64,000 nt of DNA from NCBI GenBank assembly GCA_913052585.1, contig CAJXEB010000002.1:18978-82977 (forward strand), in the 5' to 3' direction. Of the stretch, positions 7,848 through 17,799 are shown one piece after another (the stretch's first letter is position 1; each line of letters opens with the position of its first letter). Below the pieces are notes generated by a model. That model saw only the letters and a list, made by a program, of their open reading frames with translations, was not told where the DNA came from and did not search any database. A program made the position numbers and the translations under genes. The DNA is from an uncultured Flavobacteriaceae bacterium. Lineage in GTDB: Bacteria; Bacteroidota; Bacteroidia; Flavobacteriales; Flavobacteriaceae.

Positions 7848-8339
7848 ATGAAAATTAAAAATATATTTTATTGCTTATTATTTCCCGTATCGTTTGTAAA
7901 TGCACAAATTGCAGAAGATAATATTTTGTTTATTCAACTTCAAGAAATGGATAACATTGTATTTGAAGAAGGTTTTAATAAATGTAATTTGAAAGATTTA
8001 GAAAAAACCTTGCATTCAGAATTTGAATTTTATCACGATGTTGGTGGAGTAGGAATGAAAGAGGATTTTATGAAAAATATGAAATCTAATATTTGTTCTT
8101 CTCCAGATCGTAAGCCTATTAGAAAAGTTGTAGAAGGAAGTATTCAAGTATTTCCATTGTATGATCAGGGAACCCTTTATGGAGCCATCCAAAATGGATC
8201 GCATGAATTTTGGATAAAAGAACCCAATAAAGACCTTTATCAAACCGGACTTGCAAAATTCTCAACCACTTGGTTGTTAGTTGATGGTGAATGGAAAATG
8301 AAAAATGTTTTAAGTTTTGATCACAGTCCTGTGCATTAA
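7848..8339 (+). CDS. secreted NTF2-like (DUF4440-type) protein
   Basis: A 163-residue exported protein with signal peptide MKIKNIFYCLLFPVSFVNAQ. The mature part resembles the SnoaL/NTF2-like fold: a first helix with a DNIVFEEGFNKCNLKDLEKTL segment, an HSEFEFYHDVGGVGMKEDFM element and a final WLLVDGEWKMKNVLSFDH strand pair. Such proteins often bind small ligands, and the substrate here is unknown. It lies 19 nt after DUF2807 and closes the operon. No terminator was seen before the trp promoter. Confidence 0.7.
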   Translation: MKIKNIFYCLLFPVSFVNAQIAEDNILFIQLQEMDNIVFEEGFNKCNLKDLEKTLHSEFEFYHDVGGVGMKEDFMKNMKSNICSSPDRKPIRKVVEGSIQVFPLYDQGTLYGAIQNGSHEFWIKEPNKDLYQTGLAKFSTTWLLVDGEWKMKNVLSFDHSPVH

Positions 8340-8383
8340 TAAATAAAATAGTCAAGAATATGAGGTCAATTAAATCTAATTCT

Positions 8384-8391
8384 TATATTTG
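8384..8391 (+). promoter_or_regulatory. -7 promoter element of the trp operon (TATATTTG)
   Basis: A perfect TAnnTTTG only 8 nt before the ATG of the trp leader peptide. Since transcription normally starts about 5-8 nt after this element, the leader peptide would be translated from a leaderless or almost leaderless mRNA. Confidence 0.6.
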
Positions 8392-8399
8392 TACCCATA

Positions 8400-8465
8400 A
8401 TGAAAATTACAAATTTAAATAATAATTGGTGGCGCCCTTTACGAAAACAAATCGTGAACGGTTAA
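8400..8465 (+). CDS. trpL: trp operon leader peptide with tandem Trp codons
   Basis: A 21-codon ORF, too short for the ORF track, reading MKITNLNNNWWRPLRKQIVN then Gly-stop. Two adjacent TGG codons (8427-8432) lie in its middle, and a strong terminator hairpin follows 22 nt after the stop, just before trpE. This is the classic arrangement for transcription attenuation: ribosomes stall at the Trp codons when charged tRNA-Trp is scarce and the operon is read. GGTTAAGCT around the leader stop (8460-8468) can pair imperfectly with AGCCTACC (8489-8496) as a possible antiterminator; this pairing is inferred by eye. Confidence 0.85.
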   Translation: MKITNLNNNWWRPLRKQIVNG

Positions 8466-8486
8466 GCTATTTTACATATAAAAAAT

Positions 8487-8518
8487 AAAGCCTACCTTCT
8501 CGGTAGGCTTTTTTTTTG
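8487..8518 (+). terminator. trp attenuator terminator
   Basis: Stem GCCTACC (8490-8496) / GGTAGGC (8502-8508), extended by AAA/TTT, with a five-base loop and a long T-run. It lies between trpL and trpE and is the regulated termination site of the operon. Confidence 0.88.
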
Positions 8519-8533
8519 TTCAAAAATTAAAAG

Positions 8534-9931
8534 ATGAAAACAAAACTTTATACTTCCTATAAAAAAGTACTTGCAGATATGCATACTCCCGTTAGTATAT
8601 ATCTCAAACTTAGAGACCATTATATAGGTTCTATATTGTTAGAAAGCTCTGAATATCAAAGTAAAGAAAACAGTTATAGTTATATATGTTGCAATCCAAT
8701 TTCAACATTTAAAGTAACAAATAACACTATTGAAACGTTGAATATCAAAAGAGAAAGTACCATTATTAAAAATGAAAAAGAAGCTTTTATTTCAGAGCTA
8801 TCAAATTTTATTAATAGTTTTGATTCTAATGAGTTAGACTTACCTTTTTGTTATAATGGAGTTTTTGGATATACCTCTTACGACTCCATTGAGTTTGCTG
8901 AGAATTTAACTTTTAATCAAAAAGAAAACGAAGACAAATCCATTCCTTTAGTATTATTTAGTGTTTATGAATATGTATTTGTAATGGACCAATATTCTAA
9001 TGAATTATTTCTAATACAGAATGCTACTTCAGATAAAAAACCAGACTATTCCATTTTAGAATTATTAAATAATACCACTCCAAATAAATTTCCTTTTAGT
9101 AAAATTAACAACGAAACTTCTAATTTTTCAGATAATGAATATGAAGAAATAGTTAAAAAAGGAATTGCACATTGCAAACGTGGAGATGTTTTTCAGATAG
9201 TCCTTTCAAGAGAGTTTAAACAAGCTTTTAAAGGCGATGAATTTAATGTTTATAGGGCTTTAAGAATGGTAAACCCCTCTCCTTACTTATTTCATTTTGA
9301 TTATGTGAATTTTAAATTATTTGGATCATCACCCGAAGCTCAGTTGAGAATTAATAATAATGTTGCCGAAATTCATCCCATAGCTGGAACTTATAAACGA
9401 ACTGGCTACCTTAAAGAAGATAAAGCATTGGCAGAAAAATTATTGTTAGATCCCAAAGAAAATGCGGAACATATGATGTTGGTCGATTTAGCCAGAAATG
9501 ACTTAAGTAGAAATACCAAAGAAGTAACTGTTGAGAAATTAAGTGAGATTCAGTTTTATTCTCATGTCATCCATATGGTGAGTAAAGTGACTGGAAAATT
9601 AGATGAAAAATCGGATAATATAAATGTATATTATGATAGCTTTCCAGCAGGAACATTATCTGGTGCTCCAAAATATAAAGCCATGACTTTAATTGATCAA
9701 TATGAAAATCGTAAACGAAGTTTTTATGGCGGAGCTATTGGTTATATTGGATTTAATGGCGATGTAAATATGGCTATTATGATCCGTACTTTCTTAAGCA
9801 AAAACGACCATTTAGTATATCAAGCAGGAGCTGGAGTAGTCGTTGATAGTGACCCTGCAAATGAAAGAGAAGAAATAAATAATAAAATTGGTGCCTTACG
9901 TAAAGCCGTTAATATCGCAGAAGAAATATGA
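8534..9931 (+). CDS. trpE: anthranilate synthase component I
   Basis: Converts chorismate and ammonia to anthranilate, the first step of tryptophan synthesis, together with TrpG. The 465-residue protein has the usual length. LLES at residues 35-38 followed ten residues later by Ser matches the LLES-X10-S motif for tryptophan feedback inhibition. The chorismate-binding domain shows SSPEAQLR, HPIAGTYKRTG, ENAEHMMLVDLARNDL and SFPAGTLSGAPKYKAM. It is the first structural gene after the attenuator, so it is controlled both by attenuation and, probably, by feedback. Confidence 0.95.
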   Translation: MKTKLYTSYKKVLADMHTPVSIYLKLRDHYIGSILLESSEYQSKENSYSYICCNPISTFKVTNNTIETLNIKRESTIIKNEKEAFISELSNFINSFDSNELDLPFCYNGVFGYTSYDSIEFAENLTFNQKENEDKSIPLVLFSVYEYVFVMDQYSNELFLIQNATSDKKPDYSILELLNNTTPNKFPFSKINNETSNFSDNEYEEIVKKGIAHCKRGDVFQIVLSREFKQAFKGDEFNVYRALRMVNPSPYLFHFDYVNFKLFGSSPEAQLRINNNVAEIHPIAGTYKRTGYLKEDKALAEKLLLDPKENAEHMMLVDLARNDLSRNTKEVTVEKLSEIQFYSHVIHMVSKVTGKLDEKSDNINVYYDSFPAGTLSGAPKYKAMTLIDQYENRKRSFYGGAIGYIGFNGDVNMAIMIRTFLSKNDHLVYQAGAGVVVDSDPANEREEINNKIGALRKAVNIAEEI

Positions 9932-10011
9932 AATACCGTATTTCAATTTACAAACAATTAGAAAATGAATATTTAGGTATTCCATTTTCCAAATTATCAA
10001 ATAGTATATAA
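9928..10011 (+). CDS. 27-codon ORF bridging trpE and trpG
   Basis: Not in the ORF track. ATG 9928 overlaps the trpE stop (ATGA) and the frame MKYRISIYKQLENEYLGIPF continues to a TAA at 10009-10011, two bases before the ATG of trpG. It therefore fills the only real gap in an operon where the other genes overlap or nearly touch. It may simply keep ribosomes moving from trpE to trpG, or encode a microprotein. No family is recognised. Confidence 0.4.
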   Translation: MKYRISIYKQLENEYLGIPFSKLSNSI

Positions 10012-10013
10012 AG

Positions 10014-10580
10014 ATGAAAAAGCTAAGAGTAGTAGTCATTGATAATTACGATTCGTTTACCTATAATTTGGTTCATATTTTAGATGAATTAGATGTAGCA
10101 GTAACCATTATTAGAAACGATCAATTTCATATAGAGGACCTGGAAGCGTATGATAAAATCATGATCTCCCCTGGGCCTGGAGTTCCTTCAGAAGCTGGAC
10201 TCACCAAAAAAGTAATTACAACCTATGCTGGTAAAAAACCAATTCTAGGCATTTGTTTAGGACATCAAGCCATTGCTGAATGTTTTGGTGGTGAACTTGA
10301 AAACTTAACGGAAGTGTATCACGGAGTCAGTACAGACATTTCAACTAAAGAAGATTATCTTTTTAAAGATTGCCCAAAAACATTTCAAGTAGGAAGATAT
10401 CATAGTTGGGCGGTTGCTAAAAATCTTCCTGAAGCATTAGAATCAATTGCAACCGATGAACATCAAATAAATATGGCACTTAAGCATAAAGAATATGATG
10501 TAAGAGGTCTGCAATTTCATCCAGAAAGTGTTTTAACGCCATTCGGTTTTCAAATTATAAAAAACTGGGTAAATCATTAG
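10014..10580 (+). CDS. trpG: anthranilate synthase component II (glutamine amidotransferase)
   Basis: Supplies ammonia from glutamine to TrpE. The 188-residue class I amidotransferase has DNYDSFTYNLVH at the N-terminus, the oxyanion motif SPGPGVPSEAG, the nucleophile Cys81 in GICLGHQ and the His169/Glu171 pair in QFHPES, so all catalytic residues are present. Second gene of the trp operon. A role shared with 4-amino-4-deoxychorismate synthase (PabA) is possible in principle but not testable here. Confidence 0.94.
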   Translation: MKKLRVVVIDNYDSFTYNLVHILDELDVAVTIIRNDQFHIEDLEAYDKIMISPGPGVPSEAGLTKKVITTYAGKKPILGICLGHQAIAECFGGELENLTEVYHGVSTDISTKEDYLFKDCPKTFQVGRYHSWAVAKNLPEALESIATDEHQINMALKHKEYDVRGLQFHPESVLTPFGFQIIKNWVNH

Positions 10581-10589
10581 TGTCAAAAA

Positions 10590-11576
10590 ATGAAAGAAAT
10601 ATCACTATCATTACACAATCACCGAATTCTTACCAGAGAAGAGTCAAAAGACTTGCTAACTAAAATAAGTCAAGGAGATTTTAATCACAGTCAGATCGCT
10701 AGTTTTTTAACCATTTTTTTAATGAGAAAAATTACGATTGAAGAGCTGGCTGGATTCCGAGATGCATTATTGGAATTATGTATTCCAGTAGATCTTTCTG
10801 AATACGATCCAATAGATTTATGCGGAACGGGTGGTGATGGAAAAAACACCTTTAACATTTCAACTTTAGCATCATTTGTGGTTGCTGGAGCTGGAGTAAA
10901 AGTTGCTAAGCACGGTAATTACGGAGTGAGTTCGACAAGCGGTTCCTCTAACGTGATGGAGAAATTGGGTTTTAGTTTTACCAACGATTTAGGGAAAATA
11001 AAGCATCAAATTGAAGATGCAAATATTTGTTTTTTACACGCTCCTTTATTTCATCCAGCAATGAAGTTAGTTGCTCCTATTAGAAAAGAATTAGGAGTGA
11101 AAACTTTTTTCAATATGCTGGGTCCTATGGTAAATCCGTCAAAACCAAACAAACAGATAGTGGGTGTTTATTCATTAGAATTACTTCGCCTTTATAAATA
11201 TTTATACCAACAAACAGATAAAAAATATGCTATTATTTATTCACTAGATGGTTATGATGAAATATCTTTAACTAGTGACTTTAGAGTCGTATCAAATAAC
11301 AAAGACCAATTAATTACTCCAAAAGAATATGGGTTTCAGCAATTAAAACAAGAACAATTATTTGGGGGAAATACTGTTGAAGAATCTGCGAAAATATTTT
11401 TAAAAATTATTTCAGGAGAAGGAACTATAGCACAAAATAATGCGGTGATTGCAAATGCTGCAACAGCTATACAAGTTTCAACTGAACTTTCAATGATGGA
11501 GTCTATCGATAAAGCAACAACGTCATTACAATCAGGAAATGCTTTACAATCTCTAAAAATATTAATATCAATATGA
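10590..11576 (+). CDS. trpD: anthranilate phosphoribosyltransferase
   Basis: Transfers phosphoribosyl from PRPP to anthranilate. The 328-residue protein shows the family PRPP and anthranilate signatures: DLCGTGGDGKNTFNIST, VAKHGNYGVSSTSGSSNVME and FNMLGPMVNPSKP. The length is normal for a stand-alone TrpD. It starts 9 nt after trpG and overlaps trpC by 4 nt, consistent with one transcript. Confidence 0.95.
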   Translation: MKEISLSLHNHRILTREESKDLLTKISQGDFNHSQIASFLTIFLMRKITIEELAGFRDALLELCIPVDLSEYDPIDLCGTGGDGKNTFNISTLASFVVAGAGVKVAKHGNYGVSSTSGSSNVMEKLGFSFTNDLGKIKHQIEDANICFLHAPLFHPAMKLVAPIRKELGVKTFFNMLGPMVNPSKPNKQIVGVYSLELLRLYKYLYQQTDKKYAIIYSLDGYDEISLTSDFRVVSNNKDQLITPKEYGFQQLKQEQLFGGNTVEESAKIFLKIISGEGTIAQNNAVIANAATAIQVSTELSMMESIDKATTSLQSGNALQSLKILISI

Positions 11577-12364
11577 ACATCCTTCAAGAAATAATAGCTC
11601 ACAAATATTTGGAGGTAGCTAGAAATAAACAGTTGGTTTCCAGCAAGGAATTAGAAAGGTCTTCTTATATGAATACCTCTGTAGTTTCTATGAGAGAACA
11701 CCTTTTAAACAATGATAAGTCGGGAATTATTGCAGAAATAAAAAGAAAATCACCAAGCAAGGGAATCATCAAGGGGAATGCAAATATCAAAAAAATAAGT
11801 CAAGGTTATGAGAAAGCGGGAGTTAGTGGTATTTCTGTATTAACCGACACCAATTATTTTGGAGGATCTAATAAAGATTTCATACAAGTAAGAAAAGCGA
11901 ATGGCTGTCCAATGCTTCGTAAGGATTTTATGGTTGATGAATACCAAATATTGGAAGCAAAAGCAATGGGTGCAGATATAATTTTATTGATTGCTGCGGG
12001 TATTGATTCCAAAAAATGCTTAGAATTAGCTAAATTTTCAAAATCTTTAGGTTTAGAAATCCTGTTAGAAATTCATAATGAAAAGGAATTTGAAACGCAT
12101 TATAATCAACATATAACCATTGTTGGAGTTAACAATCGAAACTTAGAAACATTTGAAGTTTCCATAGACGTATCAAAACAATTGGCATCAATTATTCCTT
12201 CTGAAATTACAAAAATTAGTGAAAGTGGAATAAGTCATCTTGATGCTGTAATCGAATTAAAAAAATACGGGTATCAAGGTTTTTTAATGGGGGAAGCTTT
12301 TATGAAACAATCCAATCCTGGAAATGCTTGCGAAGAATTTATCAACTCAATTTCGGAATCATGA
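11573..12364 (+). CDS. trpC: indole-3-glycerol phosphate synthase
   Basis: Ring closure of CdRP to indole-3-glycerol phosphate. A 263-residue (beta/alpha)8 barrel with IIAEIKRKSPSKG near the N-terminus, LRKDFMVDEYQI and GVNNRNLETFEV in the middle and ISESGI late in the chain, all conserved in the family. The start overlaps trpD by 4 nt and the stop overlaps trpF by 4 nt. Confidence 0.95.
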   Translation: MNILQEIIAHKYLEVARNKQLVSSKELERSSYMNTSVVSMREHLLNNDKSGIIAEIKRKSPSKGIIKGNANIKKISQGYEKAGVSGISVLTDTNYFGGSNKDFIQVRKANGCPMLRKDFMVDEYQILEAKAMGADIILLIAAGIDSKKCLELAKFSKSLGLEILLEIHNEKEFETHYNQHITIVGVNNRNLETFEVSIDVSKQLASIIPSEITKISESGISHLDAVIELKKYGYQGFLMGEAFMKQSNPGNACEEFINSISES

Positions 12365-12999
12365 AAATAAAAGTTTGTGGTTTAAAATACCAAGAGAATA
12401 TATTTGATATAGCGTCCTTAGGTCCCGATTATTTAGGGTTTATTTTTTACGATAAATCTCCAAGGTATGTGGATCATGAATTAAATATTGATCTCCTAAA
12501 TCAACTCCCTAAAACCATCCATAAAGTTGGGGTTTTTGTAAATTCAGAAATCAATTACATTTTAGATCAAGTAAAAAAATATCGATTAGAATTTGTTCAA
12601 TTACACGGTTCTGAATCAGTAAAATATTGCCAAGAATTAAAAGAACAAGGCATCAAAATTATAAAAGCATTTCAAATAGAAAAAGGCTTTGATTTCAATA
12701 AAACGCTTCCATATAAAAAAGTAGTTGATTATTTTTTGTTTGATACTAAAACTAGTAGTTATGGGGGATCAGGCAAGAAATTTAATTGGGATATTTTAGA
12801 AGCTTACGATAATGAAATTCCTTTTTTTTTAAGTGGAGGAATCTCTTTAGAAGATACTAATACTATTAAAAATGACTTAGTACTTAAAAAATTAAATATC
12901 ATCGCACTAGATATTAATAGTTGCTTTGAAACCTTACCTGCAGTTAAAAACACAAGCATGGTTTCCAATTTTATAAAAAAGATGAACAATGAAATATAA
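12361..12999 (+). CDS. trpF: phosphoribosylanthranilate isomerase
   Basis: Isomerises PRA to CdRP, the step before TrpC. The ATG at 12361 gives [14 protein letters not shown], the standard start with the catalytic Cys (Cys6), overlapping the trpC stop as ATGA. The track start at 12328 adds eleven residues from inside trpC and was rejected. Further motifs are [40 protein letters not shown] with the catalytic Asp, and LSGGI. The gene runs eleven bases into trpB. Confidence 0.93.
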   Translation: MKIKVCGLKYQENIFDIASLGPDYLGFIFYDKSPRYVDHELNIDLLNQLPKTIHKVGVFVNSEINYILDQVKKYRLEFVQLHGSESVKYCQELKEQGIKIIKAFQIEKGFDFNKTLPYKKVVDYFLFDTKTSSYGGSGKKFNWDILEAYDNEIPFFLSGGISLEDTNTIKNDLVLKKLNIIALDINSCFETLPAVKNTSMVSNFIKKMNNEI

Positions 13000-14155
13000 T
13001 GTAGATAAAGAAGGATTTTACGGAGCATATGGCGGGGCATATATTCCGGAATTACTATATCCAAATGTAGAAGAATTAAAGTTAAAATATTTAGATTTTA
13101 TTCAATCTCCTGAATTTCAAAAAGAGTTTAAAAGCCTTTTAAAAGATTATGTTGGTAGGCCTACTCCTTTGTATTTTTCAAAAAGATTAAGTGAGAAATA
13201 TGGATATCAAATTTTCTTAAAAAGAGAAGATTTAAATCATACTGGAGCACATAAAATCAATAATACTTTAGGGCAAATTTTACTAGCAGAAAAACTAGGT
13301 AAAAAAAGAATTATAGCTGAAACAGGTGCCGGTCAACACGGTGTTGCAACCGCTACGGTATGCGCTTTAAAAGGATTAGAATGCATCGTTTATATGGGAG
13401 CTAAAGATATAGAACGGCAAAAACCCAATGTAGAACGAATGAAAATGCTAGGTGCAAAAGTAGTTCCTGTTCATAGCGGAAGTAAAACGCTAAAAGATGC
13501 GACTAATGAAGCGATTAGAGATTGGATCAACCATCCAGAAGAAACCCATTATATTATTGGATCTGTAGTAGGACCTCATCCCTATCCTGATATGATTGCT
13601 ATTTTTCAATCGGTTATCAGTGAAGAAATTAAAAATCAATTAGAAGGAGATCCAGATTATATTATTGCTTGTGTTGGTGGAGGTAGTAATGCGATGGGCG
13701 CTTATTACCATTTTTTAAATAAAGAAAATGTAAAATTGATAGGAGTTGAAGCTGCTGGAGAAGGTGTACACACCAATAAAACAGCTGCTACAATTGCCTT
13801 AGGAAAACCTGGTGTTTTACACGCTAGTTATTCTTATTTAATACAAGATAATGATGGTCAAATTATAGAACCTCATAGTATTTCTGCAGGATTGGATTAT
13901 CCAGGAATTGGACCTGCTCACTCCTATTACAACGATATTAAAAGAGTAAAATATGTTAGCATCACCGACCAAGAAGCTATTGAAGCTGGGTTGGAGTTAA
14001 GCAAAATTGAAGGAATTATTCCTGCTTTAGAAAGCGCTCATGCATTGGCTTATTTAAAATATCTAAAAGCAAAACCCAACGAACGAGTGATCATAAATTT
14101 GAGTGGTCGTGGAGACAAAGATTTAAGTACTTATATCAATTATATAAACAAATAG
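12989..14155 (+). CDS. trpB: tryptophan synthase beta chain
   Basis: Joins indole and serine to tryptophan, using pyridoxal phosphate. The 388-residue protein has the PLP lysine in [13 protein letters not shown] (Lys89), the substrate loop [10 protein letters not shown], the phosphate-binding GGGSNA loop and the C-terminal SGRGDKD. It is the canonical TrpB1 type that pairs with TrpA. The start lies inside the last codons of trpF; trpA begins three bases after its stop. Confidence 0.96.
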   Translation: MKYNVDKEGFYGAYGGAYIPELLYPNVEELKLKYLDFIQSPEFQKEFKSLLKDYVGRPTPLYFSKRLSEKYGYQIFLKREDLNHTGAHKINNTLGQILLAEKLGKKRIIAETGAGQHGVATATVCALKGLECIVYMGAKDIERQKPNVERMKMLGAKVVPVHSGSKTLKDATNEAIRDWINHPEETHYIIGSVVGPHPYPDMIAIFQSVISEEIKNQLEGDPDYIIACVGGGSNAMGAYYHFLNKENVKLIGVEAAGEGVHTNKTAATIALGKPGVLHASYSYLIQDNDGQIIEPHSISAGLDYPGIGPAHSYYNDIKRVKYVSITDQEAIEAGLELSKIEGIIPALESAHALAYLKYLKAKPNERVIINLSGRGDKDLSTYINYINK

Positions 14156-14158
14156 AAT

Positions 14159-14929
14159 ATGAAAAACAGTTTAAAACATCTATTTGAAACCAAAAAAGAA
14201 AACCTTCTTTCTATCTATTTTTCTGCTGGCTATCCCGCATTAAATAGTACCACTACCATTATCAATCAATTAGGTAAAACGGGAGTAGATTTTATAGAAG
14301 TAGGAATTCCTTTTAGCGATCCTTTAGCAGATGGTCCAATTATTCAAAAAAGTGGATCAATAGCTTTAAAGAATGGAATGAACCTCAACTTATTATTTGA
14401 GCAATTAGAATCCATAAAGGATACCAATACAATCCCTTTAATTATGATGGGTTATTGGAACTCCATTTTACAATATGGAGTTCATAATTTTTTAGAATCT
14501 TGTCAAAAAGTCGGAGTCTCTGGTGCTATTTTACCGGACTTACCGATGGAGATTTATGTAAAGAATTACAAAACTCTTTTCGAAAAATACGATATTCCAA
14601 TGGTGTTTTTAATAACTCCTCAAACTTCAGAAGAACGGATTAGGCAATTAGATAACATCAGTAAATCGTTTATCTATGCAGTATCATCATCAAGTACAAC
14701 GGGTAAAAAAACTGGAATTGAAAGTTCCAAAGAATACCTAGACCGAATTAAAAACTATCAATTAAAAAGTCCATTGATTACCGGGTTTAATATAAAAAAC
14801 AAATCAGATTTTCAATTTGCGTGTAAATTTACTCAGGGAGTCGTTATTGGAAGTGCCTTTATACAATCCATTAAAAGTGAAACAACCTTAGAAAAAAACA
14901 TTACTGAATTCGTTTCAGAGTTTAATTAA
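14159..14929 (+). CDS. trpA: tryptophan synthase alpha chain
   Basis: Splits indole-3-glycerol phosphate into indole, which is channelled to TrpB. A 256-residue TIM barrel with catalytic Glu in DFIEVGIPFSDPLADGP, the Asp-containing GAILPDLPMEIY loop and VSSSSTTGKKTG near the phosphate site. Last gene of the trp operon; adenine deaminase follows after 35 nt in the same direction without a visible terminator, so some read-through is possible. Confidence 0.95.
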   Translation: MKNSLKHLFETKKENLLSIYFSAGYPALNSTTTIINQLGKTGVDFIEVGIPFSDPLADGPIIQKSGSIALKNGMNLNLLFEQLESIKDTNTIPLIMMGYWNSILQYGVHNFLESCQKVGVSGAILPDLPMEIYVKNYKTLFEKYDIPMVFLITPQTSEERIRQLDNISKSFIYAVSSSSTTGKKTGIESSKEYLDRIKNYQLKSPLITGFNIKNKSDFQFACKFTQGVVIGSAFIQSIKSETTLEKNITEFVSEFN

Positions 14930-14964
14930 AAACCGAAATTTGTTAACAGACAATAATTAATTTT

Positions 14965-16584
14965 ATGAAAATTCAAGGGCAAATAGTAGACATCTATCAT
15001 CAAAGAATTTACAAAGGGGAAGTAACTGTAGAAGAAGGAAAAATAAAATCGATTATTGAAAAAGAGCATCAGATAACTGATTTTATTATGCCTGGCTTTG
15101 TAGATGCTCATATCCACATAGAAAGCTCTATGTTGGTCCCTTCAGAATTTGCAAAAATTGCTGTTATTCACGGAACCGTAGCAACGGTGTCTGATCCTCA
15201 TGAAATTGCCAATGTATTAGGAATTGAAGGCGTTGAGTTTATGATTGACAATGGCAACCAAGTTCCTTTTAAATTCAATTTTGGAGCACCATCTTGTGTT
15301 CCAGCAACATCATTTGAATCTGCTGGAGCGGTTATAGATTCAGAAGGAATTAAAAAATTACTTCAAAAAAAAGAAATTAAGTACTTGGCTGAAATGATGA
15401 ATTATCCTGGCGTTTTATACGACGATGAGGAAGTCATGAAAAAAATTGCTTGGGCCAAACATTATAACAAACCCATTGATGGTCATGCCCCTGGATTAAG
15501 AGGTGACGCTATTACCAAATACATTTCCGCAGGTATCAGTACCGATCACGAGTGTTTTACCTATGAAGAAGGATTAGAAAAACTTCAAAAAGGAATGAAA
15601 GTGATTATAAGAGAAGGATCTGCTGCTAAAAACTTTGAGGCTTTAATCGATTTGCTTCCTGAACATTTTGAAAACATGATGTTTTGTAGTGACGACAAAC
15701 ATCCTGACGATTTATTAATCAATCACATCAATAAGCTCTGTGCTCGGTCTATTGAAAAAGGAATCGATCTATATAAAATATTACAAGCTGCTTGTATCAA
15801 CCCTGTAAATCATTATAATTTAGATGTTGGAACACTACGAGTTGGTGATCCAGCCGATTTTATTATAGTTGAAGATTTAGTGAGTTTTAAAACCAAGCAA
15901 ACTTATATCGATGGAACGTTGGTTTTTTCTGATGGAGTTTCTAATATTGAATCCATTCCTTTTAAAATTCTGAATAATTTTAATACGGATAAAAAATCTA
16001 CTTCCGATTTTAAATTTGATTCCAAAGCCAAACAAATTCGTGTAATTGAAGCCTTGGAAGGCGAATTAGTCACCAACGAACTTATCGAGAATAGTTTAAT
16101 AGAAAATGGAAATTTAGTTTCTAATATTGATGCGGATGTTTTAAAAATGACGGTTGTAAACCGTTATCAAAATCAGCAACCTGCCATCGCATTTATCAAA
16201 AACTTTGGATTAAAAGAAGGAGCAATTGCTTCTTCAGTAGGTCACGATTCACATAATATCATTGCAGTTGGTGCTAATGACGAAGCCATTTGTAAAGCAG
16301 TTAATTTATTAATTGAAACCAAAGGCGGAATTTGTGCCGTAACCAATTCAGAAGAAAAAGTAGTTCCGCTTCCGGTGGCTGGGATTATGAGTGATCAAAA
16401 TGGAGAAACAATTGGAAAAGACTATGCATTATTAGATCAGATGGCAAAAAAAATGGGCTGTACTTTAAACGCACCCTATATGACGCTATCGTTTATGGCA
16501 TTGTTAGTTATTCCATCCTTAAAATTAAGTGATAAAGGATTGTTTAATGGAAGTAAATTTAAATTTACGGCTGTAGAGGTATAA
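14965..16584 (+). CDS. ade: adenine deaminase
   Basis: Converts adenine to hypoxanthine and ammonia in purine salvage. The 539-residue amidohydrolase has the metal motif [49 protein letters not shown] and the C-terminal Ade-specific domain with [11 protein letters not shown]. All match the Ade/AdeC type rather than the eukaryote-like adenosine deaminase type. The ATG is preceded by a short AT-rich spacer after trpA. The gene ends at a strong bidirectional terminator. Confidence 0.93.
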   Translation: MKIQGQIVDIYHQRIYKGEVTVEEGKIKSIIEKEHQITDFIMPGFVDAHIHIESSMLVPSEFAKIAVIHGTVATVSDPHEIANVLGIEGVEFMIDNGNQVPFKFNFGAPSCVPATSFESAGAVIDSEGIKKLLQKKEIKYLAEMMNYPGVLYDDEEVMKKIAWAKHYNKPIDGHAPGLRGDAITKYISAGISTDHECFTYEEGLEKLQKGMKVIIREGSAAKNFEALIDLLPEHFENMMFCSDDKHPDDLLINHINKLCARSIEKGIDLYKILQAACINPVNHYNLDVGTLRVGDPADFIIVEDLVSFKTKQTYIDGTLVFSDGVSNIESIPFKILNNFNTDKKSTSDFKFDSKAKQIRVIEALEGELVTNELIENSLIENGNLVSNIDADVLKMTVVNRYQNQQPAIAFIKNFGLKEGAIASSVGHDSHNIIAVGANDEAICKAVNLLIETKGGICAVTNSEEKVVPLPVAGIMSDQNGETIGKDYALLDQMAKKMGCTLNAPYMTLSFMALLVIPSLKLSDKGLFNGSKFKFTAVEV

Positions 16585-16618
16585 AAAAAGGCCATTCAAA
16601 TAAATGAATAGCCTTTTT
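16585..16618. terminator. bidirectional terminator between ade and trxB
   Basis: AAAAAGGC...ATTCA-AATAAA-TGAAT...GCCTTTTT: a near-perfect hairpin with an A-run before and a T-run after it, sitting between two converging genes. Confidence 0.85.
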
Positions 16619-16639
16619 AAAATATTATAATCTTTATTA

Positions 16640-17587
16640 TTACAATAAAGCTCCTAAATAACGTTCAGAATCTAAAGCTGCCATACAACCTGTACCTGCA
16701 GCAGTGACTGCTTGACGGTATTCTTTATCTTGTACATCGCCACAAGCAAATACTCCTGGTAAATTAGTTTTAGTAGTTTTTCCTTTCGTAATTAAGTAAC
16801 CCACTTCATCCATATCTAAAACTCCATTAAACATTTTGGTGTTTGGAGTATGTCCAATGGCTATAAAAACACCTGTAACATCGATTACTTTTGTTTCTTT
16901 AGATTGATTGTTGATTACTCGAACACCTTCCACCACACCTTCACCTAATACCTCCTCAATTTCGGTATTATACATTACGGTTATGTTTTCCGTTTTGTCA
17001 ACTCTATGTTGCATTGCTTTTGAAGCCCGCATATAATCTTTACGAACTAATAAAGTTACTTTTTTACAAATATTGGATAAGTAAGTAGCTTCTTCGGCTG
17101 CAGTATCTCCTGCTCCTACCACAACAACATCTTGTCCTTTATAAAAGAAACCATCACAAGTAGCACAAGCCGAAACCCCACCACCTATTAATCGTTGTTC
17201 ACTTTCTATTCCTAAATACTTAGCTGTGGCTCCTGTAGAGATGACAACAGTCTCAGCTTCTATCTCCGTTTTACTATCAACAGTTACTTTATGAATCCCT
17301 CCTACTTCTTTACTTAATTCGATAGCGGTAACCATTCCAAAACGCACTTGAGTTCCAAAACGTTCTGCTTGTTTTTGCAAGTCCATCATCATCGCATTAC
17401 CATCGGTTCCATCTGGATAGCCTGGAAAATTATCAACTTCGGTAGTTGTTGTTAATTGTCCGCCTGGTTGCATTCCTGTATACATAACAGGTTGTAAATC
17501 TGCTCTAGCTGCATATATCGCAGCAGTATATCCTGCAGGACCTGAACCAATTATCAAACATTTAATTCTTTCTATTGTATCTGACAT
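16640..17587 (-). CDS. trxB: thioredoxin-disulfide reductase
   Basis: FAD/NADPH enzyme that reduces thioredoxin. The 315-residue protein has an N-terminal FAD fold (GSGPAGYTAAIYAARA), the redox-active CATC at residues 141-144, the NADPH-binding GAGDTAAEEA and the closing FAD motif GVFACGDVQD. Cytoplasmic. A perfect TAnnTTTG element lies 25 nt upstream. With OxyR and the glutathione peroxidase it contributes to redox defence, but it is transcribed separately. Confidence 0.95.
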   Translation of the reverse strand: MSDTIERIKCLIIGSGPAGYTAAIYAARADLQPVMYTGMQPGGQLTTTTEVDNFPGYPDGTDGNAMMMDLQKQAERFGTQVRFGMVTAIELSKEVGGIHKVTVDSKTEIEAETVVISTGATAKYLGIESEQRLIGGGVSACATCDGFFYKGQDVVVVGAGDTAAEEATYLSNICKKVTLLVRKDYMRASKAMQHRVDKTENITVMYNTEIEEVLGEGVVEGVRVINNQSKETKVIDVTGVFIAIGHTPNTKMFNGVLDMDEVGYLITKGKTTKTNLPGVFACGDVQDKEYRQAVTAAGTGCMAALDSERYLGALL

Positions 17588-17612
17588 AATATTATCTTTT
17601 ATTTTCTGAAAT

Positions 17613-17620
17613 CAAAAGTA
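17613..17620 (-). promoter_or_regulatory. -7 promoter element of trxB (TACTTTTG)
   Basis: Minus-strand TACTTTTG, a perfect TAnnTTTG, 25 nt before the trxB ATG. No TTG was found at the -33 distance. Confidence 0.5.
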
Positions 17621-17799
17621 CTACTTTCAACAATGATACCCTTGAATATTTATTGACAAAAGTTATTGGTTTATTAACTTTTCTTATGATACTATTTCAC
17701 ATTATTTAGATGAAATAATCGAGATCAATTCAACGAGAATAACTGTATGGTTGTAATACTTTAGCTTAAAAGGGAAATGTAAATTAAAACACTAAGTTT

